A stretch of DNA of 64,000 bases from Rhyacophila brunnea (lineage: Eukaryota > Arthropoda > Insecta > Trichoptera > Rhyacophilidae). The DNA lies in the NCBI GenBank assembly GCA_022495005.1, contig JAGYXB010002078.1, positions 1-64,000 on the forward strand. Direction: 5' to 3'. Numbering within the stretch: position 1 is the stretch's first letter; each line of letters begins with the position of its first letter. Below the pieces are notes generated by a model. The model was given only the letters and a program-made list of their open reading frames with translations. It did no database searches and had not been told where the DNA came from. This document shows positions 46,290 through 56,875 of this stretch, one piece after another. The translations under genes and the position numbers were made by a program.

Positions 46290-46385
46290 AAATTTGAACC
46301 AAGTGGGACTCGAACTGATATCTTTCACTGTCCCGGTGAGTGCCCATTTAATTCCTAATAACTAAGCTATCTGAGGTCTTTCAAA
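46290..46385 (-). mobile_element. tRNA-derived SINE head
   Basis: Reverse-complemented, TAGCTTAGTTATTAGG (A-box region) is followed by CAGTTCGAGTCCCACTTGG (B box AGTTCGAGTCC). The acceptor stem does not pair cleanly. It is a SINE head or tRNA pseudogene. Confidence 0.5.
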
Positions 46386-46699
46386 ATCTTTTTTATATTA
46401 TTCGCTTCACCGACCAGTGATGCTTGTGGGCCATATTATGTGCGATGTACCTAATTCTATTTTGGAACTGGTGGGTGTACACGAAAAATTTAGTTACGGT
46501 TGTTACATATCGAATTGCCTAAATTATTGACCTCAAGGCACTCGAGGATAACATAATACATAACAGTATATTTTTATTACATCAGAGTGCAGAAGTCGAC
46601 TGAACTATGTGTTTATTTATATAATAAAGCGTAATATTTTCACTCCATCAAATAAAAGTAACAAAAAAAAAAACTGTATCCGCTTTCGATCTACGGACC
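46386..46699. other. Non-coding spacer
   Basis: Nothing recognisable. Confidence 0.5.
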
Positions 46700-46790
46700 C
46701 ATAGATCACGGCTTCGTGAGAAGTGTGCGCATGCGCCAATGCGCGCGCAGCCTCCCTCCCTTCAACACTCTTCTTCACTCGAAAGTTTTA
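46700..46790. promoter_or_regulatory. Promoter-like CpG block with NRF1-type palindrome and CCAAT
   Basis: TGCGCATGCGC (46726-46736) is the core of the NRF1/alpha-Pal palindrome. It is immediately followed by CCAAT (46736-46740) and GCGCGCGC. CpG is very dense for this A+T-rich window. Such clusters mark TATA-less promoters of widely expressed genes. A pyrimidine-rich stretch with CACTCTTC follows, as at some initiators. No coding exon is recognisable within 300 bp on either side. Confidence 0.4.
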
Positions 46791-47836
46791 CACGATAATA
46801 GCTTCTGTCCTGCGCGTTGGGTTGTGCGCATATTTGTATTTTTTTCCGTTTTGCTTTCGATAAATAATTACCTTCACAGAACTCACGTTTTCGGTTCATT
46901 TTACTTTGTAAACCACTCGTAATATTTAGAAGTTCATGATCGTGTAATTTTAAATAAAACGTTAACAGGTAGCACTTTACATCATATTTATTTAGTCGTA
47001 ATTATTATTAAAAGTCGTGGTCTGGTGCCTTCAACTTATACAACAATAATTGTTACATACATACTTGGAAGGACGAGAACGAATCCTATTATGGTCGATA
47101 CAATGATATAAGATATAAGTAACCGGGTAGCTACCTACCGAATCTTTTTTATATCTACAACAATTAATTATGAATATTCTCATAATTATCACTGTATGTC
47201 TTTTTCAATTTAAATTATTTTTTTTTTACCTATTAATGCACATGATCCTGAAATTAAAATTGCCCCTGTAAACAACCGTACTCATAGGTACTCGGCTCTG
47301 CTCTTACCCATATTATAATTGTTTCGTAACACAGGTGGATTGGAAAATGATCTTTACGTACATTCCTATGTGGGTGGGTTGCATATTACAAATTCACGTT
47401 TTTGTATTTTACCCATTCCATTGGTTTTATCTGAATTCCATGAATCAATAATTTATTTTTATACTCATAAACGGTCACTTAAGAGAAGTTTGAATACAAT
47501 GAATAGTTATTCGCCGCTAATGCACATTGGGCAGGTACCTAAATAACAAAAAAAAGAAACATCGTCTCTAGTGCCTAAATAAATAAACAGGGACGGGAAT
47601 CGATTAAAGTCGCGCTAATTTGGCTATTTTTTCTTTGTTTTTTATTACAATTTCACAATGGCGTTTAAAATGTCTAAACACTGCCTTACTGAGTAGGTAT
47701 AATCAATGTGAGAAATGGATTATTGGAGATTTTTTTTGGATGTGTTTGAAGGAGATATCAACATTTTAAATTATTTAGGAGTTCGATAACTAATGCAAAT
47801 AGGTATATTATATTTATTTAAAAAATAAAACATATA
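46791..47836. other. Non-coding spacer
   Basis: A+T rich; frames at 46716-46922 and 47319-47546 lack support. Confidence 0.45.
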
Positions 47837-48345
47837 ATAACGAACAAAGAAGTCCTTTGATTCTTCATTGTAATTCCCATGGTTGCACGTCACCAACATT
47901 ATAATAATGTACATATTTACTTACATCTTTATTGATATACTAAAATTAGTTTTTTTTTTAAACAAATAATAAATATTTCACTCCGTGCAGCGTTGGAAAT
48001 GGCTGATTTTTCTCTTCGTCTTGTGTAATATAGGTATTCTACATCACAGCCTACAATCGATATCAACAATTTTGCATAACTTTGCAAAGTATGATAAGAA
48101 ATTTAATAATCGTTACAAACATATTTAAATATATTTTTATGTGTAAATATAACGAACAAAGACGTCCTTTGAGTCTTCATTGGTTGTACGGTACCGAATT
48201 TAGTATTTATCATATTATATTGTAATCTTTATTGATACAGTTGGGTAGTTACCTATAAAGCAAATAATAAATATGTACTTCTTTCTGTATAGCACCGGGA
48301 AGGACTGATTATTTCCCTTCTTCTTACATGTGTTATACATAATGT
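47837..48345 (+). repeat. Diverged tandem duplication (two units of about 200 bp, about 310 bp apart)
   Basis: Unit 1 (47837-48050) has AACGAACAAAGAAGTCCTTT, GATTCTTCATTG, TCTTTATTGATA, AAACAAATAATAAATATTTC and a GCGTTGGAAATGGCTGATTT block. Unit 2 (48149-48345) has AACGAACAAAGACGTCCTTT, GAGTCTTCATTG, TCTTTATTGATA, AAGCAAATAATAAATATGTA and a CACCGGGAAGGACTGATTAT block in the same order. No coding content is seen. Confidence 0.65.
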
Positions 48346-49949
48346 TACGCATATTTCAAATTTTATTGTTGAAAATTTTTGTGTTGTATGAAAAGAGCCG
48401 CGCCAATGGTGCTAGCCGCCCGAATGCCGGCCGAGAATTGCCACCCCTCACCAAATAAAAATATATATTCTTAGTGGAAACATTAACGAATTAAAAAAAT
48501 ACTCACATAACACAATGTGGTGTATTTTACATTCTATATCTATATTCTATATTAGGTATAACATGTAACATAACTAAATAGACCATAAGTTATTTTAAAA
48601 AATCTAATGAGGTAAAGGATAATAAATAGCACTTTATTTACTATCTGTGAAAAAAGCTTAAGAGACAAATTTCTTTTCTTGAAAATAAAGTAGTAGGTAC
48701 CATTATGGCACGTTAATTTTCTGTCGCCATGAAACCTACAACAAATATAGAAACGCTTTATGACTTAAACGAGACTGGTCCATCTTATTGAAACTTTGAA
48801 AGAATGCTTTTCGGTGTGGTACGCTTCTGCATACGCCTAAATAAGAATATCCTTTGCTCATATATTTTTTATTTAGTTTTAACTCTTAGATTTTCCGCCC
48901 TGCGGTAACCGCTGGATTCCGGCAGTAGGCAACGCATTTCATAATCTCAACGTAAAATTGAGTTTATTTAATTAAATAAAATATACCCTTACTAAAATCA
49001 TTTAAAAAAAATGTGTATTTCAGACTTTCGCAGCTCCCTGAATCCTGCTGCCTGGGTGTTTTAGATCCTCTGAGAACCCCGCTTGGCATGATTTAAAATG
49101 ATTTTTGATACGCAATTATTTAAAAAATATTAATTCATACAATTAGAACCATTTGACATCATTAACTAAACAATGACACAACTCACTTATTCATCACACT
49201 GTGGATGTAGGTAGCTACTTTCATTAATACTATCAACCGAGAATATTTGATGGAATAAGTATTTACTATCATTATATAATTAATTTTCGTATGTGCAGTA
49301 ATCGGCACATAGTGACATTACATTAGGATTAATAGACTAAAAAAAATCAAACGTAACATACCTATACATTAATTATATTCAAAAGATCATGGTCATATTG
49401 ATTAATGTCGTTTATTAGTTGGCTGCGCAGCTTTCTTGTCAGAATGTGTCAATTTTTTATTAATATCAGTAATGTATTATCGATGAATAATAAACATTAC
49501 AGCAAAAATTAAGATGAATGTGTTACGTATGGGTGCCAATGATATTATGTAAATATCACACTGGTGTGTAGTAATGTCACCGTACGTGTAAAAATGTTGA
49601 ATACGCACGGATAGACAATGTCGCTTAATTATTGACATGTCGTACTTGCGGAGCGCATGTTCGAATCCCGCGTGTCTCTCGTGAATAAATTTGTATAACG
49701 TTCGTATTTTTTTAAGTTTAAATAATTGCTCCTTCTGTGAATTAACTACCGACTTGCATGCTTACATAACAGAAGAGAGCGTTCAACTATTTTTTTAAAC
49801 AGTTGCATAAAAAAATATGTTCTAGTTTTCACAGCGTAATTATTATTAAATACATTATTTATTATAATTGAGTGATGGCTCTATCGTTGTCATAATTAAA
49901 TTAAATATATTTTGCATTGAGTGAGGTAGGTATTTGTATATAATTAAAA
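48346..49949. other. Spacer with an isolated tRNA-like B box
   Basis: TGTTCGAATCCCGCG near 49650 resembles a B box, with a weak A-box region before it. The rest is A+T rich. Confidence 0.4.
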
Positions 49950-50160
49950 AAAGATCACTGCCACAGACACAATAACAGATTTTTTACGAGGATTGGTTGT
50001 TTTCTTAACCCCATCTGGTTCATGCTTTGGGTCCAAATACTGGTATTGATTTAAAAGAAAACAATTGGTCAATTTGGCCCAGCAAGCGGGTTTCGAATTG
50101 GCGACCTATATAAACGAGCAACGCAACGCCGTACACTAAACTCTGAACCACGGTGGGCGA
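49950..50160 (-). mobile_element. tRNA-derived SINE
   Basis: Reverse-complemented, the head CCGTGGTTCAGAGTTTAGTG (A box) is followed by GGTCGCCAATTCGAAACCCG (B-box region), GCTGGGCCAAATTGACC, a T-rich stretch, CAGTATTTGGACCCAAAGCA, GGTTAAGAAAACAACC and TCGTAAAAAATCTGTTATTG. The block order is that of the main family, with a shortened tail. Confidence 0.6.
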
Positions 50161-51181
50161 CAATGTGATATTTTATAATAATAATTGAAAAACCTGAAAC
50201 ATATCTAAGTATTGGAAAAAATTGGATCTAGCGGGTCTCGAACTAACTTCTGGGTGATTGCTCTAGCCTCTTCCAGGATTTTTTCTAATGGTTGCCCTTT
50301 TGTTGTTATTTCCGACTTTGAACATCTTTGCAAAATCCAATTTTTTATGTTAACCCTATATTTAAGTGCATACTTACTTATTGAATATTTCCATAATCGC
50401 ATCGAAAAATACCTATGAGTATTGTCATCCAATTTCTGAAATAGGTGCTGATACATCATCATGCTTGGATTAAATTTCTAGAATCACTGATCCAGTATGT
50501 TCATTTTTTTATATCGCATTGTTCGTCCCTCTCGCACGCGTCCTATCTCATTCTTCATTGTGATTGTGTTCCTCGCGCGTATGTCCTCCTTCGGTGTGTG
50601 CGTGTCCTTATGCTGTGGCTGAATGCATAATAGGACACACAAGAGGTGATCTATGGCTCGTTTATTTAGCTGTCAAAATGTTTACAGTATATTCGGTGAA
50701 AGAAATCTATAGTTTACCTTCGTTATAAAATAACAAATGAAAGAAGAATGCACATTATCACACCAGAGTTAAGGCATAACCGGAAGCGTTAGTTGTCTAT
50801 TCTCCCAATATGAAGAACTAACTTTCCATTGGTGATGCCAATTGGAAGGGCAACTGCCGTGTTTAATCAAAATGGTCTAGATATCAATATATGTCACTTA
50901 TATTGAGTAGACAGCTTTAGAAATTCTTCCACAATGCTTATTTTGCCTACTTGGTGTAGGTACTTCCTTGTAGTTATATATAATAATATATCAGTGGTCT
51001 GCGGTGATTTTTGCTTGTAGGGATGCATTTCAAAAATATACATCCACTATTTGCTAGGTACATTCATAATATCATACCTACGTTATTATAATTAATTGAG
51101 TCGTGGCAGACAGCCAATTAAGTAATATGGTGTGTGGTGGTATTGCGAAAACTCAGTGATTGTCGGAAAATATTTACATAA
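50161..51181. other. Spacer with a tRNA-like patch and a C/T-rich patch
   Basis: On the - strand near 50215-50290, AGTTCGAGACCCGC resembles a B box. A pyrimidine-rich, CpG-bearing patch (CCTCTCGCACGCGTCC) lies near 50530. No gene is supported. Confidence 0.4.
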
Positions 51182-51594
51182 TACTAGTAATCATGGCCCC
51201 CACAAGGGGGGGGTGACAGGGCTCTAGCCTGGGGGCCCGGGCTCAGGAGGGGCCCGGCGAGGCGAGTCGACCAGATAAGTGAGATAAACACACATCACAA
51301 ATTTAATTTAATAGGAAAAAAAAGTCGCCTGCTATATGCTATGCGCTATTTTCCTTCAACACTGTTATTATTTTAAATTATGTGGTTGTACGATACAATT
51401 TTTAATTGTGTATCAATACTCGACATCTCCATAATTCAAATGGATGTATTAAAATATACAATAAAACACTAAATATACACATTATTTTTTCCGCATACAC
51501 CATTTGGAAAACGCTACTGTAAAGCGTCACACTGCCTTTATCCTAAGCGATAGGTAGGGGGGCCCGCTTCACGATGTGGGGCCCATGCTAGTAA
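51182..51594. mobile_element. G+C-capped MITE-like element (about 413 bp)
   Basis: The left end TACTAGTAATCATGGCCCCC and the right end reverse-complemented TACTAGCATGGGCCCCACA form imperfect inverted repeats, each followed by a run of G/C (GGGGGG, GGGCCC). The centre is A+T rich. The nested CAGGGCTCTAGCCTGGGG near 51217 looks like a hAT-type terminus, so two elements may be nested. There is no coding sequence. Confidence 0.5.
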
Positions 51595-51864
51595 TAATAA
51601 TATATAACCTTAATAAGAAGTACTTTTAAATTAAATTTACTATATAATTGTACAATAAACGCAGACTATTATTACAAAGTACTTCATTGACTATTTATAG
51701 GGATGCTCCGCATCAACAGCATCTATGCATTGCACGTCATTGTTATATATTTTTTTCTTACATTTTTTGTTGCTAATTTTTCTATTTTTATGTTATAAGT
51801 CTTCTAACTTATTTGTAATGTTCGCTCATGTAAATAAATACATTTGAATAGTATGATGCTTTTA
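51595..51864. other. Spacer, would be 3' flank of the next candidate exon
   Basis: On the - strand this would be 3' UTR. It contains no canonical AATAAA that I can see, only ACAAATAAG-like strings. Confidence 0.4.
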
Positions 51865-52065
51865 TCATCTAATTGTCACGAATCTGTCTAGATGAGATTC
51901 ACTGACTGTATCCTCGCTGACAGTGTTGGTAGACCCGTCCGCGAATGTGTGCGAGCTGTTACATTCATTGCACGAGATAGTTTTTACGTCGTGGTGTTGG
52001 TATCCGAGTTGGGTGTGTGAGTGCGACGTCGTAACGTGGGAACTGAACGCCGGCGGCCGCTCCAC
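51865..52065 (-). CDS. Candidate 3'-terminal coding exon (67 codons)
   Basis: On the - strand, acceptor GAGCCCTGCCCAG leads in phase 0 into VERPPAFSSHVTTSHSHT, then QLGYQHHDVKTISCNECN, SSHTFADGSTNTVSEDT and VSESHLDRFVTIR, with a stop at 51865. G+C and third-position C/G are far above the flanks, and the frame is the only - strand one without stops across the block. The Ser/Thr/His-rich composition suits a cytoplasmic tail. The frame is also open upstream of the proposed acceptor to 52128, so the exon could be longer. The + strand has an open frame too (133 codons, 51923-52324), with less protein-like composition. The family is not recognised. Confidence 0.42.
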   Translation of the reverse strand: MERPPAFSSHVTTSHSHTQLGYQHHDVKTISCNECNSSHTFADGSTNTVSEDTVSESHLDRFVTIR

Positions 52066-53274
52066 CTGGGCAGGGCTCGAATGCCCCAGCGAGCGAGCGA
52101 GCACCAAGCATCCGCACATGCCCACCAAATGTTACCATTTCCAATGGTGTTTACTGAGATACATTCAATTTGTTTCCGTAATACTTGCTCATACACCATG
52201 GAGTTACTCGCCTGACGAGACGATTCTATGCCAGATTAATTTATTGACCAACACATTTTACATTGCATTAAATGGAGGGGCGTTTATCGTATCAGTCATG
52301 CCTGGACATTTATCTAGTTTTTAGAACCACCACTGCTGCTATAGAACTAAACGAGTTAATTCATTTGAGATAGATTCTCTTGACCAGCTTTCAAAAAATC
52401 TTACGCCAAGTGAGAATGTCTCTTATGGTCTCACTAATATTTAAATCGAACACCAAACCACAGCTACCCCGCGTGACACCCAGTATTAATATGGTGTATC
52501 TTGGGACCCTGCGTTTGGTGTGATGCACCAGTATTTGTTATGTCTCAGGAGCAATTACTTACGACTGAAATTGCCATGCACTCAAGTGTGCTTTTACTAA
52601 ATTTACATGACTTTTAAATCACGGCTTGACATTGCAACCAGATCTGACGGTCCGATGGTCCCAATAGCAGGTTGGATCTACTTGATTAACTCTTTCCTTT
52701 TTGTACTCTCTCAGAGGGTGTGGTTTGCATCTTGCATTACACGCCACATGCTCATGTTGAACGTGTCAAGGGTTTATAGATTAAATCTGAATAGGAATCC
52801 CGTACGTTAACCAAATTAGAGGTTGTTTCTGGATCACTCTTAGCGAATTTGAAGGGCGCATAACGTTCGTTACGTATACGTCGGCATAACGGTACTGACG
52901 GTGTTTACGAAGCAAGGAGGAAGACGGCATAGATACATGAGGTGCTCGTTACTTAATACCGACCAGTAGAAGAGGCTAGCTGATGTTGAAATCATCGGTG
53001 TCATGATTCTCATACTTGACGCACTCACGACAAAGAAACTGATAGGCATTATTTCCAATCTCTCATAAATTGTACTTGTTTTTGGTTTCTATGTTTCATA
53101 ATCCAAAAAGTCTGATGTTGGCTAAAAAATTGGTGCTCTTAAATGGCCGAGCCCTTCTTCCTTGTAAAGAAAAGACAGCCATATTATATTATACTTATTA
53201 CATACAAAGTCAACCACTACGGAATGTGGTTAGTTATTGTATCCAGCAACTTCATGTTTTGGCACCTCTCCAAC
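52066..53274. other. Spacer, moderately G+C-rich
   Basis: The block 52600-53060 is less A+T rich than average and holds short open stretches on both strands (for instance NHDTDDFNIS and HVSMPSSSLLRKHRQYRYAD on -). It may be an old mobile-element body. I cannot support a gene. Confidence 0.35.
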
Positions 53275-53370
53275 TGTTTGAAATCAAACGCCAATTTTTA
53301 CCCCCGGGTCTCTGCAATCAGTCAGCTCTGCTCCTGTTATCCTTACCACTGCACCGAGTGATTACAAACA
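53275..53370 (-). mobile_element. tRNA-derived sequence
   Basis: Reverse-complemented, TCGGTGCAGTGGTAAGGATA has the form of a tRNA A box and D-arm; a worn B-box region (GCAGAGACCCGGGGG) follows. Probably a SINE head. Confidence 0.4.
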
Positions 53371-53929
53371 TATGGAAAGTGGGTTACCTTCCGGGTGTGG
53401 GTGTAAAAAGGTACAATGTTAAACATAAACATAATTAAGATTTTTTTTATTTTCAGTAGTTACGTCTGTATCATAACATGCATTAAAGTTTCACGTAAGC
53501 GCAACGCGCTTCAATATTGGTAATATTTGAAGACCAATCAGCGGTCTTGGTATTTATTGTGTTTTATGGACTGACCGTCATATTAAAACTAGGTTAAAAG
53601 TCATCTTGCTTGCGTCTTTCGCGGTTGGTTGTTATTGTATTTGATTTTTGGGTCGTCGTTCCCTATTAATATTGTCTTTCTATGGTCTCCGTTTAAGTTT
53701 ACGTACATTTTACTACACTGTCTCTTGAGAGTGACCTCTTTGGTGACGTCCCTAGGCTAAGTGACGTCCTTAAGCAGACTTTGAATGTTGTCCTCTCTTA
53801 TTTTTAATTTCAAATAGTTAGGTAGGTACCTAATTATCTATCTTATTATTTGTTTTCGGCTATGTTAAACAGATGAATACACAGAAAATCTTAAATTGAC
53901 ACATACACCATCTATATACTGAGAATTAT
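53371..53929. other. Non-coding spacer
   Basis: Nothing recognisable. Confidence 0.5.
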
Positions 53930-54070
53930 CAGCATTTCCACGAAACATGCTCTCCAACAGTGGTGGCTTTAGATACCTCCGTGGAAATCTGTGGTGCTGA
54001 TTGAGTTGGAGGGGAGGTTCCTTGTGAAAATTTGTGGGTAAAAGCAGTGGGTAAACGCAGTGGGTATTAC
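53930..54070 (-). other. Open, protein-like stretch
   Basis: One - strand frame reads YPLRLPTAFTHKFSQGTSPP then TQSAPQISTEVSKATTVG before a stop. A possible acceptor (AATTTTCACAAG) and donor (GAG|GTATCT) would bound a 44-nt exon inside it. There is no known domain. Unassigned. Confidence 0.25.
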
Positions 54071-54150
54071 AGTACAATAATTAATTGTTATGTTGTCGGG
54101 ATATTTTATGCTTCAATTATTTTTTTAAACTAAGCTGTCGAAACTTTATA

Positions 54151-54377
54151 ATGCAGCCACCGCATCGTCTGCTTCATGGAAAACAGCCACTGCTCTCAAA
54201 AGTTGTAATATTTTTATTCGTTTCTTCATTCGCCACCATTTATTATGTGCCGTCCCTATGCAACGCAACGTATGACATGTCTACCCCTACGAGACGTCAC
54301 TGTCTTCCACTATCCCGCAACGGCGAGGAAACAAGGAGGAGGAACATACGATGACACCCCAAAAGCCAAAAAATACA
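54151..54377 (+). CDS. Candidate coding island with strong donor at 54378
   Basis: An ATG at 54151 opens 67 codons: MQPPHRLLHGKQPLLSK, a hydrophobic VVIFLFVSSFATIYYV (signal-anchor-like), PSLCNATYDMSTPTRR and a basic end, with a stop at 54354. A second frame runs from about 54208 to a GTAAGT donor at 54378 with VTVFHYPATARKQGGG then TYDDTPKAKKY. A third frame is also open across the island. Because three frames are open in a CpG-rich patch, the true frame is unclear. A signal-anchor protein or an exon of a longer gene are both possible; neither is recognised. Confidence 0.28.
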
Positions 54378-54777
54378 GTAAGTACCATATCGAATATTCA
54401 TCTTTCTCTAATTGAGGACCAGGGTCATTCTACTCTAGTTCTGATCGAGCTCTTCAATTTAGCTGGTGTGCATTCGCGTTGGCTTCGGCCATAACCCGCG
54501 CTCGCATAAATTGTTCTCATTTACAAAATCCTAGTTCTTTCCACGAACGGCAGCCTCTGATTTGATAACATTTTCAAGAAGTTTGATTAATTTATTTAGA
54601 ATATAATGGTCACGCGATAATCTTATATTTAAAAAAAACGTGATTCTTGCTTTTTTATACTATTTTTACGATGGATTAAATATAAATTATAAACGGTAAT
54701 ATGCCTAATGAGATGTCCAAGTGCGAAACTCAGATAAATAAACCAGATAAAAATCTAAAAGTCGAATAGGTATGTCG
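54378..54777. other. Spacer
   Basis: No feature supported. Confidence 0.45.
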
Positions 54778-55030
54778 ATATGATTTTGTTGCTATTCACA
54801 AAACACACGTAATTTAATTTACCCCCGAATACAGCTCGAAAGCGACATTTTCAACTGACTTGTGGCACAGGTATACTAAAAAAATGTCGCACTTCGTCAT
54901 TCATTTTGGCTAGCCGCGGACGTCATTGTTCCGAAACGGCTTCGCATATGCGCCCGGAAGAAAGATGCAGTATTGTTCCAGTTTTGATTTATGACTATAT
55001 CTGAGTCGAAACGATTTTCAATGTGCAACT
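54778..55030 (+). repeat. Dispersed repeat interrupted by about 150 bp (partner at 20338-20440)
   Basis: GATTTTGTTGCTATTCACAA and ACACACGTAATTTAA match the first part of the 20338 copy. The second part, CAGTTTTGATTTATGACTAT, resumes near 54979. The intervening DNA is CpG-richer (CGCGGACGTC, GCATATGCGCCCGG) and may be an insertion here or a deletion there. Confidence 0.45.
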
Positions 55031-55184
55031 GTTAAATTACACAATATGCCTAAAATAGAAATTTTCCATTTTTAATACTACAATAATATGAACTATTACA
55101 GTAGTTTCGTATTAGCGGCGAAACAATCGCATAACCACTCAGGCTTTGAAGATACGAGTATCACATCATGTAACCTCACCGGGT
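55031..55184. other. Spacer
   Basis: Nothing recognisable. Confidence 0.5.
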
Positions 55185-55245
55185 TGAACCTGGAGCCTCC
55201 GGCTGATAATCAAGACACAGTGCACTACGAGGGACTCCAACATGT
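55185..55245 (-). mobile_element. tRNA-like SINE head fragment
   Basis: Reverse-complemented, CTCGTAGTGCACTGTGTCTT (A-box region) and CTCCAGGTTCAACCCGGTGA (B box GGTTCAACCC) have tRNA-like spacing. No tail is recognised. Confidence 0.45.
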
Positions 55246-56639
55246 ATTAATATAACATTAATTTAATCTAAGCTAATCTAAATTATTTGTATTAATAAAA
55301 GTGAATGTGTATATATTCTTAGCGGTCACTTTAATCAAGAGGCTATGTTTTTTTTTAGTTGGTACGTTTCTTTAGGTTGGTAATCTTGAAATCTTCATTT
55401 CATTATAACAATGGGTACCTAACCTACCTATTATTATTAAATTTGTGTTTTGATTAGGCTTTTCGTGTATTTGTCATTGTTCAACTTTTGCGTATCGAAT
55501 GATGGAAAAAGGTGCTTTTTATATTCGGTCGGGAGGGGCAGTCGAGCACTCAGTGCCCTTCTCATCGGATAAGTAATCTGCAAATGAGATAGTCAGATAG
55601 ATAGTAATAAAGCGGAAGCGAGATGCTAAATACTTTCATATCCGTCTTCAATATGTATATTGTACATCATAATAGTATTAAAATGTTAGTGATTAAGTGC
55701 ATTATAGACGTTTTATATTTAATTATTCATGTAAGGGGCATATTTTAAATATAGTTTTCACTTAGGGATAATTTGCCGTTGAGAACATGACGTGTATTTG
55801 CAATATTTTCTTTATTTCTATAACCTTTTAGACCTTAACCCTTTTGTGAGAAATCTATTTATTTTTGCTGAACGTTTGGGAGTAAGTAATGGAAGAAAAA
55901 AAAGGAATTTTTGTGGGGAGAAAATCTTTTTTGATAATAGCAAAATTTTTTTTTGATGAAAATGTCGGAAAAAAACTGTTGTAGGTATCTACATAATACC
56001 CAAGCTGTGGTAGGGACTTTATTTCTAAGGAGTGAAAAGCGTTAATAGTGTACTATTTTACGGTTTTACGTTATTCCTTGAATTTACGTCATCAATCAAT
56101 ATCTACTCATCAATATGAAAATAATATGAACACATTTTATTTTATACCATACTATTGGTATTAATTGTACGCATTAAGATTAAATGGATAAATATATTTC
56201 TCGAATTGTGATTCAAATTTCTGTAGTTTTGTCTGTGTAATATTGCTTTAAGTCTTTGCTACCCGAATTTACTCTACTCTGCCATATACCGATGTCGCGT
56301 TCATTAAGTTGGATTTTCATACTCGATTAATTTAAAATTAATAAACCACACTTACGAGTTAGAAAAATGACTTGTCACATCGTTTGTATAATACAGTTGA
56401 ATCATCATTATCCGGACTAACTGACGATGAAGAGAATCTGAATAACGTAAAGTTCGCATAATCGAAAAATAATAAGAATCTATTTTTTCAGAATAATTCA
56501 TTTTCATACCAAGGGATTTTCTCCAAAATTTCACCTTTTTATTATAATAATCGACATTCGGATTATTCGATAGTTTTATTTTGCCTCAAAGAAAAGCTTC
56601 AAATAGTTATAGGATAATCCTATTATGCTCCTCATAATG
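55246..56639. other. Non-coding spacer
   Basis: A+T rich, no supported feature. Confidence 0.5.
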
Positions 56640-56875
56640 CCCACGATGGCCGAGCGGCTGATGCGTCGGATTATATATAGTGCCGTGGGTCCCAGGTTCG
56701 AATCCTGGGTCTGGCAAATACACATATTGTTTTTCATTTGTGTTTGGAGTTAGAATTTACCAAATAGGTACGGCAAGTGGCAATTTCTCGTAAAAGCAAA
56801 AAAATCTGTTAATACAAACCTCCAGTCTGTGAGGGCCAATACGATCTTAGGATCGGACATATTAAAAAAATGCTT
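56640..56875 (+). mobile_element. tRNA-derived SINE, best-preserved copy
   Basis: The head CCACGATGGCCGAGCGGCTG has a consensus A box (TGGCCGAGCGG, 56648-56658). The B box GGTTCGAATCC lies at 56695-56705 within CCAGG/CCTGG stems, pointing to tRNA-Leu or tRNA-Ser ancestry. The body follows with GGCAAATACACATATTG, TTTGTGTTTGGAGTTAG, CAATTTCTCGTAAAAGC, AATCTGTTAATACAAACC, the tail hairpin CCTCCAGTCTGTGAGGG and GATCGGACAT. There is no protein-coding capacity; mobility would depend on a LINE. Confidence 0.8.

Noticed and set aside
56640..56710. Functional tRNA-Leu or tRNA-Ser gene
   Set aside because: The anticodon region is A+T-rich and unpaired, and the sequence continues into the shared SINE body.
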